DNA of 64,000 nt from BA4 sp044376575 (GTDB lineage Bacteria > Bacteroidota > Bacteroidia > CAIKAF01). The DNA lies in assembly GCA_044376575.1 (NCBI GenBank), contig JBILKR010000006.1:1-64000 (forward strand), in the 5' to 3' direction. This document shows positions 8,862-18,147 of the stretch, in pieces (positions within the stretch are counted from its first letter, which is position 1; each line of letters opens with the position of its first letter). The notes beneath the pieces were generated by a model. That model was not told the DNA's origin. It ran no database searches and saw nothing but the letters and a program-made list of their open reading frames with translations. The translations under genes were made by a program, and so were the position numbers.

Positions 8862-8869
8862 TAGGTTTG
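8862..8869 (+). promoter_or_regulatory. Putative -7 element giving a leaderless rbfA transcript
   Basis: TAGGTTTG fits TAnnTTTG and ends only 5 bases before the rbfA ATG (8875). A transcript made from it would begin at or within a base or two of the start codon. No -33 TTG is visible at the right distance. Confidence 0.4.
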
Positions 8870-8874
8870 CAAAT

Positions 8875-9243
8875 ATGGAAAGCACAAGGCAGCAAAAAGT
8901 AGCAAGATTGGTTCAAAAAGACCTGAGTCAGGTATTTATAGAAGAGGGATCATGGATATATGGCAGGGTGATGGTTTCGATTACAACCGTTAGAGTTTCA
9001 CCTGATTTATCCGTTGCCAAAATTTATCTGAGCATTTTTGGTGCTCATAATAAAAAAGAAATTATCACTAAGCTGAATGAACAGAAACCCAGAATACGTT
9101 TTCTATTAGGACAACGCATCAAAAGTCAGCTAAGAATAGTACCTGAATTGATTTTTTATATTGATGATTCAGCAGAATATGCAGAGAAAATTAATTCTGT
9201 ATTAAACAATCTGCACACCTCAGGTGAAAATGAAAAAAAATAA
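8875..9243 (+). CDS. rbfA: Ribosome-binding factor A
   Basis: RbfA is a single KH-fold protein that binds immature 30S subunits and helps 16S rRNA 5'-end maturation and cold adaptation. The 122-residue length, the start MESTRQQKVARLVQKDLS and the core TVRVSPDLSVAKIYLSIFG followed by the RIVPELIFYIDDS strand are typical. The TAA stop touches the ATG of the next gene with no gap, so the two are almost certainly co-transcribed. Confidence 0.93.
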   Translation: MESTRQQKVARLVQKDLSQVFIEEGSWIYGRVMVSITTVRVSPDLSVAKIYLSIFGAHNKKEIITKLNEQKPRIRFLLGQRIKSQLRIVPELIFYIDDSAEYAEKINSVLNNLHTSGENEKK

Positions 9244-10272
9244 ATGATAAGTAATATTTTAAAAGATAAGTGGGAACTGCTTTCTAAAATTACTTTCAAC
9301 AAAGCAATCAATTCATTTAAAATTATCCTAAGTTATTTTTTGAGCAGAAGCATCGGCAGGCCAATAATCTGGGGTCTGCCTATAAACATTTCTATTGAAC
9401 CTACTACGTCCTGCAACTTAAGATGCCCTGAATGCCCTAGTGGTCTGCGTTCTTTTTCAAGACCTACAGGAATGCTTCAGCATGAAAATATGAAGCGTTG
9501 GATAAGTGATTTAAAAAATAATTTAATTTCTATCACTTTTTACTTTCAGGGAGAACCCTACCTTAATCCTGATTTTCTTTCATTGGTTAAAACAGCATCT
9601 GAAAATAATATTTATACCGTAACAAGCACAAACGCACATTATCTTAATCCCGATAATGCAAACAAGACAGTAATCTCCGGATTGAATAAAATCATTATAT
9701 CCATTGATGGCGCGAGTCAGGATGTATATGAATCATATCGTATTGGCGGTAATTTATCTAAAGTTATTGATGGAACTAAAAATTTAATTCATGCTAAAAA
9801 ACAACTAAAATCGAGAACACCACATATTGTATTTCAATGCGTCGTTTTTTCTACTAACGAACATCAGATAGATGATATTAAAAAAATAGGGAAAGAGTTG
9901 GGTGTTGATGAGATCACTTTTAAGACAGCACAGGTATATGATTTTGAAAATGGGAATCCTCTTATTCCTACACAAACTAAATTTTCTCGATACAGTAAAA
10001 ACAACAATGGTAAATTTGAAATAAAAAACAAACTGCTCAATCACTGTTGGAAAATGTGGCATAGTTGCGTTATTACCTGGGACGGAAAAATTGTTCCCTG
10101 CTGCTTTGATAAAGATGCTTCGCATAGCTTAGGCTCTCTAAAGGATAAATCATTCGCTTCCATCTGGAATGGAAATGAATATAGTATGTTCAGGAAAAAC
10201 TTATTGATTTCAAGAAAAGAAATTGACATTTGTAAAAACTGCACTGAGGGCACCAACATCTGGGCTGATTAA
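9244..10272 (+). CDS. Radical SAM / SPASM domain protein
   Basis: A 342-residue radical SAM enzyme. The canonical CxxxCxxC cluster motif is C57, C61, C64 (TTSCNLRCPECPSG), followed by a typical half TIM-barrel. The C-terminal ~80 residues carry a SPASM-type cluster domain: CWKMWHSC, VPCCF and ICKNC (C330, C333) would bind one or two auxiliary 4Fe-4S clusters. SPASM enzymes modify peptides, proteins or lipid-linked substrates. No precursor peptide or partner gene is evident nearby, so the substrate is unknown. It is fused by position to rbfA (0-base gap), an unusual partner. Confidence 0.85.
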   Translation: MISNILKDKWELLSKITFNKAINSFKIILSYFLSRSIGRPIIWGLPINISIEPTTSCNLRCPECPSGLRSFSRPTGMLQHENMKRWISDLKNNLISITFYFQGEPYLNPDFLSLVKTASENNIYTVTSTNAHYLNPDNANKTVISGLNKIIISIDGASQDVYESYRIGGNLSKVIDGTKNLIHAKKQLKSRTPHIVFQCVVFSTNEHQIDDIKKIGKELGVDEITFKTAQVYDFENGNPLIPTQTKFSRYSKNNNGKFEIKNKLLNHCWKMWHSCVITWDGKIVPCCFDKDASHSLGSLKDKSFASIWNGNEYSMFRKNLLISRKEIDICKNCTEGTNIWAD

Positions 10273-10336
10273 TCCTGTAACAAATATCACATTAAGAATA
10301 ATATCTTTTTTTTATTCTTGTTTCAAACTTTAAAGC

Positions 10337-11938
10337 ATGAAAAAGCACATACAATATTTTATCTTTTTGATATTTATTACTTCAGGTGTTGCTTACAGCC
10401 AGGTTGGTAATTATCGGGTAGCAATTGAACCCAAACAAATTCAAGGGATGCCTGGCATTCAGTCGTTTGTGTGGGCACAATGGGATGGATACTGGTTAAT
10501 TATTGGGGGAAGAAAAGATGGCTTGCACCGAAGACAACCATTTGCATCATTCTTAGCCAGCGGAAACAACATAAATATTTATGTAGTTCATCCTGATAAT
10601 CATCAAATCTGGAGTACCGGTATTTCTTCTTTAAATACAACTGTTCAGGAACAAATACAAAGCACAAACATGGAATTCCATCAAATAGAAAATAAACTTT
10701 ATATTGTTGGTGGATATGGCTATTCAGCTTCATTGGATGAACACATCACACATCCTAACATGACGATAGTTGATGTTCCCAACCTGATTCAAGCAATTAT
10801 CAATCAACAAAACATTTCAAATTATTTCAGACAGATTACGGATCAGCGCATGGCGGTAACAGGAGGGCATTTAGAACACATGAACAACCAATTTTATTTG
10901 GTATGTGGTCAACGGTTTGATGGGCTATACAACCCCATGGGGCCAAACAATGGGCCCGGATTCTCTCAGAAATACAGTAACGAGATTCGTAAATTTATTT
11001 TAAATGACAACGGAAATACATTTAGTATTGATAATTATACTGCGATAAAAGATACTATACATTTACATCGCAGAGATTATAATCTGACTCCGGGATATCA
11101 TTCTCAACAGGAAGAACTGATAATATGGTCAGGAGTATTTCAATATGGAGTCAATTTGCCATATCTCTATCCCATAGAAATCAACGGAAACGGATATAAT
11201 CCGGCAATGGGATTTAATCAGTATTTGAGTCATTATCATTCTGCTTGTTTTGCATTATATGATTCTATAAACAATACATCTTATACATTATTTTTTGGCG
11301 GTATCAGTCAATATTATCCTGATGCAAACGGGAATCTCATTCAAGATGCAGATGTGCCTTTTGTAAAAACGGTAAGCATGGTAAAAAAAGATGCCTCAGG
11401 TAATTATTCAGAACATCAGCTGCCCATTCAAATGCCTGCATATCTTGGGGCAGGAGCCGAGTTTATTCCCAACCCTGAACTAAAAACTACATCAAATGGA
11501 GTTTGCAAATTAAATTCGCTTACTGCCGATTCTGTTTTGTTAGGATATATCGTTGGAGGAATACGTTCATCAGCTGCAAATATTTTTTTCATTAACGATG
11601 GAACTCAAAGTATTGCAGATACAACCATTACAAAGGTCTGGCTGGTGAATGACCCTTTTTCAACAACTGAAAATTTGGTTAATACACAGAAAAAAAACAT
11701 CCATATTTTCCCCAATCCGGTGAAAAACAAATTTCATATTTCAATTGACGGAAAAATAGGAGAAGGACCTTTCAACATTCAAATCAAAAACATAAATGGT
11801 TCAATTGTTGAAACACGATTAATCAAAGAATGGATAAATCCTGTACTTGTTGAAACTATAAATTTAAAACCGGGAACCTATATCATTGAGATTTTAAGCA
11901 AAGATCAGCAATGGATAGAAAAATTAATGATTCATTGA
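10337..11938 (+). CDS. Secreted Kelch-like beta-propeller protein with T9SS type A sorting domain
   Basis: A 533-residue exported protein with signal peptide (residues 1-21, cut after AYS/Q). The body shows repeated Kelch-type blade cores: WLIIGGRKDG, KLYIVGGYGYSA, FYLVCGQRFDG, YTLFFGGISQYY and LLGYIVGGIRSSA. These suggest a six-bladed propeller. The last ~80 residues are a T9SS type A domain beginning FPNPVKNKFHIS and ending in the LKPGTYIIEI motif, so it should be secreted or surface-attached. It is a single gene, with the DUF349 gene convergent only 4 bases away. Ligand or enzymatic role unknown. Confidence 0.8.
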   Translation: MKKHIQYFIFLIFITSGVAYSQVGNYRVAIEPKQIQGMPGIQSFVWAQWDGYWLIIGGRKDGLHRRQPFASFLASGNNINIYVVHPDNHQIWSTGISSLNTTVQEQIQSTNMEFHQIENKLYIVGGYGYSASLDEHITHPNMTIVDVPNLIQAIINQQNISNYFRQITDQRMAVTGGHLEHMNNQFYLVCGQRFDGLYNPMGPNNGPGFSQKYSNEIRKFILNDNGNTFSIDNYTAIKDTIHLHRRDYNLTPGYHSQQEELIIWSGVFQYGVNLPYLYPIEINGNGYNPAMGFNQYLSHYHSACFALYDSINNTSYTLFFGGISQYYPDANGNLIQDADVPFVKTVSMVKKDASGNYSEHQLPIQMPAYLGAGAEFIPNPELKTTSNGVCKLNSLTADSVLLGYIVGGIRSSAANIFFINDGTQSIADTTITKVWLVNDPFSTTENLVNTQKKNIHIFPNPVKNKFHISIDGKIGEGPFNIQIKNINGSIVETRLIKEWINPVLVETINLKPGTYIIEILSKDQQWIEKLMIH

Positions 11939-11942
11939 TTAT

Positions 11943-13793
11943 TTATTTCCCTAATTTTTGAAAAGCATTTTTAATCATTTGCTTTTTTTCATCAAATTGA
12001 GAAAGGTCTTTTTTCAATGATAGAATCTTTTCCTCATATTGCTTCTTAATATTATCAGCATCCTTTGAATATTTAAAAAACATGAGGTTGTTCTCCAACT
12101 GATTAATTTCCTCTTCCAACTTTCTTGCGCGCATAGAAACCATTGTTCTTTCCTCTTTTAACTGTGCTTCTGCATTTTGTGCCTGCATCATGTTTTCAAT
12201 CCGAATTTTATATTCTATCCTGAACAATTTATCCTTATCAATATTTAATTGCTGAAGAATTTTACTAATGGCCTGATCAAATTCTGCTTCGATAAGCTTT
12301 TTGTCTTTCATAGGTACAAAACCAATGGCAGACCATTCTGTTTGTTTTGAGCGAATAAACTCAAGATTTTCTTCGATTGACTCTTTGGTTTGAAAATTAT
12401 TAACCGATTCTATCAACTGTTTTTTTAGATTCAGATTTTCAATTTCGCGATCTCCCTGTGATGCTGAATAATTCTCCTTAGCCTGAAAAAATGTATCACA
12501 TGCATTACGGAAACGCGTCCAGATTTCATCTGATTTTTTTCTTTCAACCGGACCAATTTTTTTCCATTCATTTTGCAACTGTATCAATTGCTGTGTGGTA
12601 TTTTTCCAGTCTGTATTATCTTTTAACGCTTCAGCTTTTTCGCACAACTGAATTTTTCTCTGATAATTACCTGTCCATTCCGATTGAATTTGTTTTAAAA
12701 GCGACTGGCGTTTCTTAAAAAATGATCTTTTGGCGTCCTTAAATCGCTCCCAAATTTCATCATTAACCTGAGAAGGAACTCTTCCTGTCTTTTTCCACTT
12801 TTCTTCAATATTTTTCAACTCAGCCTCAGCTGATCTCCATTGCTGCAATGTTTTATAATCAACTGAATTCAATTGGTCTAATTGATCACACAATTCTTTT
12901 TTAACTGATAAATTTTGTTTGCGTTGCTCGTCTCTTGATTTAACAAACTCATCTCTTCTCTCATAAATTTTCTGTACCAGTTCCTTAAATCTGTCAAATA
13001 TTTCTTTTGAAATTTCTTTTGAAACCGGACCTGTTTCCCTCCATTCTTTTTGAAGCAAGTGTATCATTTCAACACTCCTTTTAACTGATGGTAATTCGAG
13101 TAGTGCTTCTGCTCTTTTAATCAGTTGTTGTTTTGCCTCCTGATTCTTTTTCATTTCAACCTCATACAATTCACGGTTGATCTGAACAAACTCATAAAAT
13201 TTATCTGAAAGAAATTTATAATTTTTCCAAAGATCGTCAGCATAATTTTGAGGAACCATTCCAATCGAAGTCCATTTTTCTCTAAGAGCATTAAACTTTT
13301 CAAATGCTTTTTTAATATCTGATTCTTCAGATATAATTAATCTTAGTTCATGAACAATATCTTGCTTTGCCAACAAATTAGCTTGTAGTTCCTGTTCTTC
13401 TTTTTTTCTGATTTCATTAATTTTCTCACTGAATTTTTTCACCCAGTCTTTCAATTCAACCAAAGCATTGTCAGGGGTAAAATAGAAATCCTTCGCATCG
13501 CCACCTTCTTCAGTAAACTGGTTGAGTAAAATTAACTTTTCTTCATCCCAAATCTCCCCGAATCTTTTTTTAATGGTATAAAACTGCTTTTTAAATTCTT
13601 TCACATGGTTCTTATCCCAAACAGATGACAACCTGTCAACTAATTCACTCACCGATAAACTTTCAAAAGACTCAATCTCTTCGTCTAAATCTGAAAGCTG
13701 CTCATCTGTTTGTATTCCCGTGTCAATATTTTCCATTTCCTGAAGATTAATTTTCTCTTCATTCATTAACGGGTCTCTTTCATTGGGTTCCAT
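11943..13793 (-). CDS. DUF349 repeat coiled-coil protein
   Basis: A 616-residue, highly charged, mostly helical cytoplasmic protein. At least five DUF349-type repeats are visible, each with a W-x(3)-G-x-V core followed by an (E)IWxRFK segment, e.g. REKWTSIGMVP, QKEWRETGPVS, EEKWKKTGRVP, QNEWKKIGPVE and QTEWSAIGFVP. The acidic N-terminus (~50 residues) and the C-terminal coiled coil (~540-616) flank them. The family is widespread in Bacteroidota and its molecular function is unresolved. It has no signal peptide. It is divergent from the M28 peptidase gene. Confidence 0.85.
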   Translation of the reverse strand: MEPNERDPLMNEEKINLQEMENIDTGIQTDEQLSDLDEEIESFESLSVSELVDRLSSVWDKNHVKEFKKQFYTIKKRFGEIWDEEKLILLNQFTEEGGDAKDFYFTPDNALVELKDWVKKFSEKINEIRKKEEQELQANLLAKQDIVHELRLIISEESDIKKAFEKFNALREKWTSIGMVPQNYADDLWKNYKFLSDKFYEFVQINRELYEVEMKKNQEAKQQLIKRAEALLELPSVKRSVEMIHLLQKEWRETGPVSKEISKEIFDRFKELVQKIYERRDEFVKSRDEQRKQNLSVKKELCDQLDQLNSVDYKTLQQWRSAEAELKNIEEKWKKTGRVPSQVNDEIWERFKDAKRSFFKKRQSLLKQIQSEWTGNYQRKIQLCEKAEALKDNTDWKNTTQQLIQLQNEWKKIGPVERKKSDEIWTRFRNACDTFFQAKENYSASQGDREIENLNLKKQLIESVNNFQTKESIEENLEFIRSKQTEWSAIGFVPMKDKKLIEAEFDQAISKILQQLNIDKDKLFRIEYKIRIENMMQAQNAEAQLKEERTMVSMRARKLEEEINQLENNLMFFKYSKDADNIKKQYEEKILSLKKDLSQFDEKKQMIKNAFQKLGK

Positions 13794-13823
13794 GTATTCT
13801 AAAATTCAGTTTATTAAGGGTAA

Positions 13824-13831
13824 CAAAGATA
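13824..13831 (-). promoter_or_regulatory. Putative -7 element for the DUF349 gene
   Basis: Minus-strand TATCTTTG matches TAnnTTTG about 31 bases before the ATG at 13793. No TTG at -33 was seen. Confidence 0.4.
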
Positions 13832-13904
13832 ATTTTTTTAACGAATAATTCTTTTATTATTGATGATAGGTAAATGTTTGTAAATTCAACTAAAATTCTA
13901 AAAT

Positions 13905-15560
13905 ATGAAATGGTTGGTTTCTCTTATCCTTTGTTCTCAGGTATTGTATGGACAATCCTTTATTCAGAAAGATATTCATCAACTCAAGAAACACGTCATC
14001 ACACTTTCTTCCGATGAGATGGAAGGCCGATTAACCGGTACTGCGGGTGAAAAAAAGGCACTTGAATATATTTCTAAGCAATGGAAAAAATATGGAATAA
14101 AAGAACACGGAGAAAAAGGATTCTTACACTCATTTGAATTCACATATCGAATTGTACCTGACGAAAACAATAAAATGTGGATTGCTAGCGTGAATAAAAC
14201 AGAAGTTTCAACTACTGATTTTTATGCTGTAACAGGATCCGGATGTAAAGAAGTTTTCGCCACTTGTGTAAAAGTTGGTTATGGCATTCGATCATTAGAA
14301 AACAACTATAATGACTATGCAGGACATACTGATTTAGAAGGTAAAATATTTATCATTCAAACTGGAGATCCCGATCAGGCTTCACCGCATTCGAAGTATG
14401 CTGATTTTCATCTACAGAAAAGAATAGCGCTTGCGCTGGAATATGGTGCAGCCGGTGTTGTTTTTATTAACAGCAACCCATCTGTTGAAGATCCAGAAAC
14501 AACTATATCTTCAAAAATTAAAGCCAATTCAATCCCTGTTGTTTTTTGTAAAAAACATGAGTTATTTATGAATGATGGCTTCTCTGTAGGACTAAAAATT
14601 AATTATAGCGCAGAAAAAAGAACAGGTAATAATGTGATTGGATTTATTGACAATAAAGCCGCTCAAACGATTGTAATTGGTGCACATTACGATCATCTCG
14701 GCTATGGCGATGAGGGTTCTTTATACCGCGGTGAAAAAGCCATTCATAATGGTGCTGATGACAATGCTAGCGGAACAGCGCTTATGATTGAACTATCCAA
14801 TCAATTAAAAAAATCAGACTATAAAAACAACAACTATTTATTTATTGGTTTTTCAGGAGAAGAATTAGGACTCTTGGGCTCCGGAGCCTTTACTAAAAGT
14901 GAGTTAATGAACAAGTATAATATCAATTACATGATCAATATGGATATGGTTGGACGTCTCGACTCAACAGATCGTACAATTATCATTCACGGAACCGGAA
15001 CATCGCCAGTATGGAATACTATTTTGAATCAGATTAAAGAAGGAAGCCTTAAAATAAAAGCGACCGAAAGTGGTATCGGGCCATCAGACCATACTTCTTT
15101 CTATTTAAAAGATATTCCTGTTCTGCATTTTTTTACAGGCACACACAATGATTATCATAAACCAAGTGATGACTGGGAAAAGATTAATCTGCAAGGCATG
15201 GCGAATATCGGCAATTATATTCTGGCAATTATTCGTGAAACAAATGACGATGGTAAAATTGCTTTTACAAAAACAAAAGAACCAGAAGGTGGTAAGGTAA
15301 GTTCATTTAAGGTTTCGCTTGGAGTAATTCCTGACTATTCTTACGAAGGAGAAGGCATGAGAATCGATGGCGTAAGCGAGGGGAAACCCGCACAAATAGG
15401 CGGACTTAAAGCAGGTGACATCATTATACAAATAGGTGATGAAAAAGTAAAAGACATATATGCATATATGGCTGCTCTCGGTAAATTTAAAAAAGGAGAA
15501 GATACTACTATAAAAATTAAACGGGCAAATGAAGAGTTGAAAATGAATATCAAATTTTAA
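13905..15560 (+). CDS. Secreted M28-family zinc aminopeptidase with PA insert and C-terminal PDZ domain
   Basis: A 551-residue exported peptidase (signal peptide ~1-16). A protease-associated (PA) insert spans roughly residues 100-230. The two-zinc M28 core follows: H261/D263 (GAHYDHLG), D285 (HNGADDNASG), catalytic E319 and ligand E320 (SGEELG), D347 (NMDMVGR) and H418 (HNDYHKPSDD). A PDZ domain (~465-551, IDGVSEGKPAQIGGLKAGDII) closes the protein. This order is known in Bacteroidota M28 peptidases and indicates periplasmic or extracellular oligopeptide trimming. No T9SS domain is present, so a periplasmic location is more likely. Confidence 0.9.
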   Translation: MKWLVSLILCSQVLYGQSFIQKDIHQLKKHVITLSSDEMEGRLTGTAGEKKALEYISKQWKKYGIKEHGEKGFLHSFEFTYRIVPDENNKMWIASVNKTEVSTTDFYAVTGSGCKEVFATCVKVGYGIRSLENNYNDYAGHTDLEGKIFIIQTGDPDQASPHSKYADFHLQKRIALALEYGAAGVVFINSNPSVEDPETTISSKIKANSIPVVFCKKHELFMNDGFSVGLKINYSAEKRTGNNVIGFIDNKAAQTIVIGAHYDHLGYGDEGSLYRGEKAIHNGADDNASGTALMIELSNQLKKSDYKNNNYLFIGFSGEELGLLGSGAFTKSELMNKYNINYMINMDMVGRLDSTDRTIIIHGTGTSPVWNTILNQIKEGSLKIKATESGIGPSDHTSFYLKDIPVLHFFTGTHNDYHKPSDDWEKINLQGMANIGNYILAIIRETNDDGKIAFTKTKEPEGGKVSSFKVSLGVIPDYSYEGEGMRIDGVSEGKPAQIGGLKAGDIIIQIGDEKVKDIYAYMAALGKFKKGEDTTIKIKRANEELKMNIKF

Positions 15561-15563
15561 TTA

Positions 15564-15582
15564 AAGTGTAAAATAAACACTT
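15564..15582. terminator. Weak bidirectional terminator
   Basis: AAGTGT and ACACTT pair around a 7-base loop between the convergent M28 and apbE genes, with AT-rich flanks ending in a T run. The stem is short and AU-rich, so efficiency is doubtful. The same AAGTGT/ACACTT stem recurs at 26295-26315. Confidence 0.4.
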
Positions 15583-16624
15583 AATTATTTTTAATCATTT
15601 CTAAAGAAGAAACAAGGCTTTCTGACATATATGTGATCCAATCACCATGATGATTATTTGATATCATATATAATTCAATTTTTTTAAATTTCTTCTCTAA
15701 TTGTTTAGATTTTTCATCACCCATCACCATACATGCAGTTGCATAAGCATCCGCTTCAGCACAGGTTTTGGCTAGTACAGAAGCGCTTAGTAAGCGATGC
15801 TGAACGGGATATCCCGTCTCAGGATCAATGGTATGAGAATAACGTATTCCGTTTTTCTGATAAAATTTTCGATAGCTCCCGGATGTTGCAAGTGCTTTGT
15901 TTTGCAATGAAACGATTGCCATGAGTTCACGGGTTTCACTTGTAGAAACAGGCTTATCGATACCTATTCGCCAAGGCTTCATTTCACTGTTTAATCCCTT
16001 GGCAATAACTTCTCCTCCAAGCTCAATCATATAATTTGAAATTTTTAGCGAATCAAAATATGCAGCAATCACATCTACCGTATAACCCTGTGCAATGGCA
16101 TTAAAATCAAGCATTGCTTTTTTATTTCGTTTTGAAAGAAAAAACTTATTTTTTTTATCTTTTTTTATTGAAAACAGATTAAAGTTACTGATAGAAAGTA
16201 ACGAATCAATTTTAAGCGAGTCAACAATTTCAGGATGAGCAATTTTATCTGATCCAAATCCCCAGTATTGAATCAAAGGATAAATGGCAGGATTAAACGC
16301 GCCATCGGTTTCCTTATGAATTCGTTTTGACAGTTCAAAAACATCATAAAAATATGTATCAACTTCTATAATAGAATCACTTAATTTATTCACTCTTGAT
16401 ATTATTGAAGAACTGTCATATAAAGACATTGAACAATCAATCATTTTAAAAATCTGAAGTACTCTTTCCTCAATATCAGGACGAGCCTGATTACTTACGT
16501 AACTAATATAAAAAGTGGTACCTTGCGCATACCCATTAAATGATTGTACTGGCTGTACAGATTTATTTTCGCAGGAGAAAAAAACAATAAGTAACAGGAA
16601 TAAAAAATAGCGCATCATCTTCAT
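15581..16624 (-). CDS. apbE: ApbE-type FAD:protein FMN transferase, lipoprotein
   Basis: ApbE attaches FMN covalently to a Thr or Ser of partner flavoproteins such as NqrB/NqrC/RnfG, using FAD in the periplasm. The 347-residue protein has a lipobox (FFSC, Cys18). The ApbE motifs are visible: LDFNAIAQGYTVD, ELGGEVIAKG, ATSGSYRKF, YSHTIDPETGYPV and the metal-binding AEADAYATACMVMG region. It overlaps plsC by the ATGA arrangement, so it is translated from the plsC message. Its flavoprotein target is not in this window. Confidence 0.9.
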   Translation of the reverse strand: MKMMRYFLFLLLIVFFSCENKSVQPVQSFNGYAQGTTFYISYVSNQARPDIEERVLQIFKMIDCSMSLYDSSSIISRVNKLSDSIIEVDTYFYDVFELSKRIHKETDGAFNPAIYPLIQYWGFGSDKIAHPEIVDSLKIDSLLSISNFNLFSIKKDKKNKFFLSKRNKKAMLDFNAIAQGYTVDVIAAYFDSLKISNYMIELGGEVIAKGLNSEMKPWRIGIDKPVSTSETRELMAIVSLQNKALATSGSYRKFYQKNGIRYSHTIDPETGYPVQHRLLSASVLAKTCAEADAYATACMVMGDEKSKQLEKKFKKIELYMISNNHHGDWITYMSESLVSSLEMIKNN

Positions 16625-17382
16625 TTATTACGATTGAACAGTGGGTCATTTTTCATTATACACTCATGCATCATATCAAAGACCTTTTGTTTTAATGCCG
16701 GCAAATCATCATCAGTCATTCCTTTAGTATCTATTGGCGGAAGATAATATGCGCTAATTAAACCTGGTTTTATAAGAAAAGAATTCATTGGCCATATACT
16801 TCTCGCTCCAACAGTAACTACAGGCATTATCGGCTGTTGCATATCGATAGCAATTTTAAAGGCCCCTTCGTAAAATTCTTTTAATGGTAACGCCGTTCTG
16901 TTTCTTGTACCTTCGGGATAAATAAAAATATGTATGCCGTTTTCAAGGGTTTTTTTTAAATTAAATAAACTCTTTCTGCGGCTTTCCTTGTCTTTACGAT
17001 CAACAGTAACAGACATAACTTTAAACTGCAAACCAAGAATAGGGACTTTTAGTAATTCCTTTTTTGCCAATGGTTTGGTACCGACAGGTAACATGTAAGG
17101 TGCAGTTATTAAATCAAGATTGGTGGAATGATTACTGACTATAATACATGGCGGATATTGATCTCTAATTTCTTTACCATATACCTTCATACGTACTCCG
17201 GAAATGGTAAAAATTGCACCGATCCATACCTTCATAAATCTGAAAATTGGCATGTGTGCTTTTTTTCCCATCAATAAGGATAAGATTATAGTTGCAGTAA
17301 AGCCGAGCGTAAGCCCTGATGCATAAAGCAATAAAAAATATAATGTATATATAGCCTGAAATGGATATAGCAAGTACTTCAT
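16621..17382 (-). CDS. plsC: 1-acyl-sn-glycerol-3-phosphate acyltransferase (PlsC family)
   Basis: A 253-residue membrane-associated acyltransferase that forms phosphatidic acid from lysophosphatidate. The HX4D catalytic motif is H85-D90 (NHSTNLD) and the substrate-binding motif is EGTR at 157-160. Two hydrophobic segments (about residues 5-28 and 48-62) precede the catalytic domain. It sits between the DUF2461 gene (2 bases upstream) and apbE (4-base overlap). Closely related acyltransferases use other lysolipids or ornithine lipids, so the exact acceptor is inferred. Confidence 0.88.
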   Translation of the reverse strand: MKYLLYPFQAIYTLYFLLLYASGLTLGFTATIILSLLMGKKAHMPIFRFMKVWIGAIFTISGVRMKVYGKEIRDQYPPCIIVSNHSTNLDLITAPYMLPVGTKPLAKKELLKVPILGLQFKVMSVTVDRKDKESRRKSLFNLKKTLENGIHIFIYPEGTRNRTALPLKEFYEGAFKIAIDMQQPIMPVVTVGARSIWPMNSFLIKPGLISAYYLPPIDTKGMTDDDLPALKQKVFDMMHECIMKNDPLFNRNK

Positions 17383-17384
17383 AA

Positions 17385-18056
17385 TTACGTATTCAATGCA
17401 TTTGATAAAAATTTAATAAAAGCCAAAGATTCTAAATAATGTTCAACAATAAATTGATCGAGATTTTTCATCGTAACATATTTTTCACCCCAATACTCTT
17501 TCCAAAAATAGAACTGCTTATTGTATATCAGCGGATTTTCTAATGCTGCATTTTTAAATTCTATGGGCAACAATTTGTTTTTTTCTCCATGTATCTCTCC
17601 AATCTTTTTTTTGAATCCAGGATTTTCAATCAAATTGATAAATTTTGATGATTGCTCTTTCATTGCTTGTCGAATCAATTGTATAGCCTGCTTATCGGGC
17701 ATATACAATCCACCACCAATCATTAATCCTTCTGCAGAAAGTTGAAAATAAATTCCATCAGGATTGTTCCAGTCTTTCTTATGAGTAGTAGAAACTGACG
17801 CTGCCATGTGTAATTTATACGGAGACTTATCTTTTGAAAAACGAACATCTTTATTGATTCTAAACACTGCATTTTTTACAGGCTGATCAAATGATTCATT
17901 TACTTCTTTCAACTGCTGAATCACATTTTCCACCAATAAATAAAACGACGCCTTTACCTCTTCTTCATATCTCTGACGATTAAGATCAAACCAATCTTTG
18001 TGATTATGGACTGATAATTCCTTGAAAAACTGAATGTATGACTTACCAATTTGCAT
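17385..18056 (-). CDS. DUF2461 / TIGR02453 family protein
   Basis: A 223-residue cytoplasmic protein of the DUF2461 family. The N-terminal FFKELSVHNHKDWFDLNR segment and the central FRINKDVRFSKDKSPYKLH and YFQLSAEGLMIGGGLYMP segments are family hallmarks. A longer frame would start with TTG at 18071; ATG at 18056 (MQIGKSYIQFF) gives the usual length. It is the first gene of the plsC-apbE operon. The function of the family is unknown. Confidence 0.85.
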   Translation of the reverse strand: MQIGKSYIQFFKELSVHNHKDWFDLNRQRYEEEVKASFYLLVENVIQQLKEVNESFDQPVKNAVFRINKDVRFSKDKSPYKLHMAASVSTTHKKDWNNPDGIYFQLSAEGLMIGGGLYMPDKQAIQLIRQAMKEQSSKFINLIENPGFKKKIGEIHGEKNKLLPIEFKNAALENPLIYNKQFYFWKEYWGEKYVTMKNLDQFIVEHYLESLAFIKFLSNALNT

Positions 18057-18135
18057 AAAACGAATGTACAATTAAAATAAAATCAAAAAAAAGGATATGT
18101 TATTTTGAAAATTTAGGGGTTACAAATACTTCAAC

Positions 18136-18143
18136 TACCTTTG
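18136..18143 (+). promoter_or_regulatory. Putative -7 element, possibly leaderless start for the 18148 gene
   Basis: TACCTTTG matches TAnnTTTG and ends 4 bases before the GTG start at 18148. Transcription would begin at about the start codon. A TTTG lies at 18104-18107 but with a 28-base spacer. Confidence 0.4.
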
Positions 18144-18147
18144 TAGT

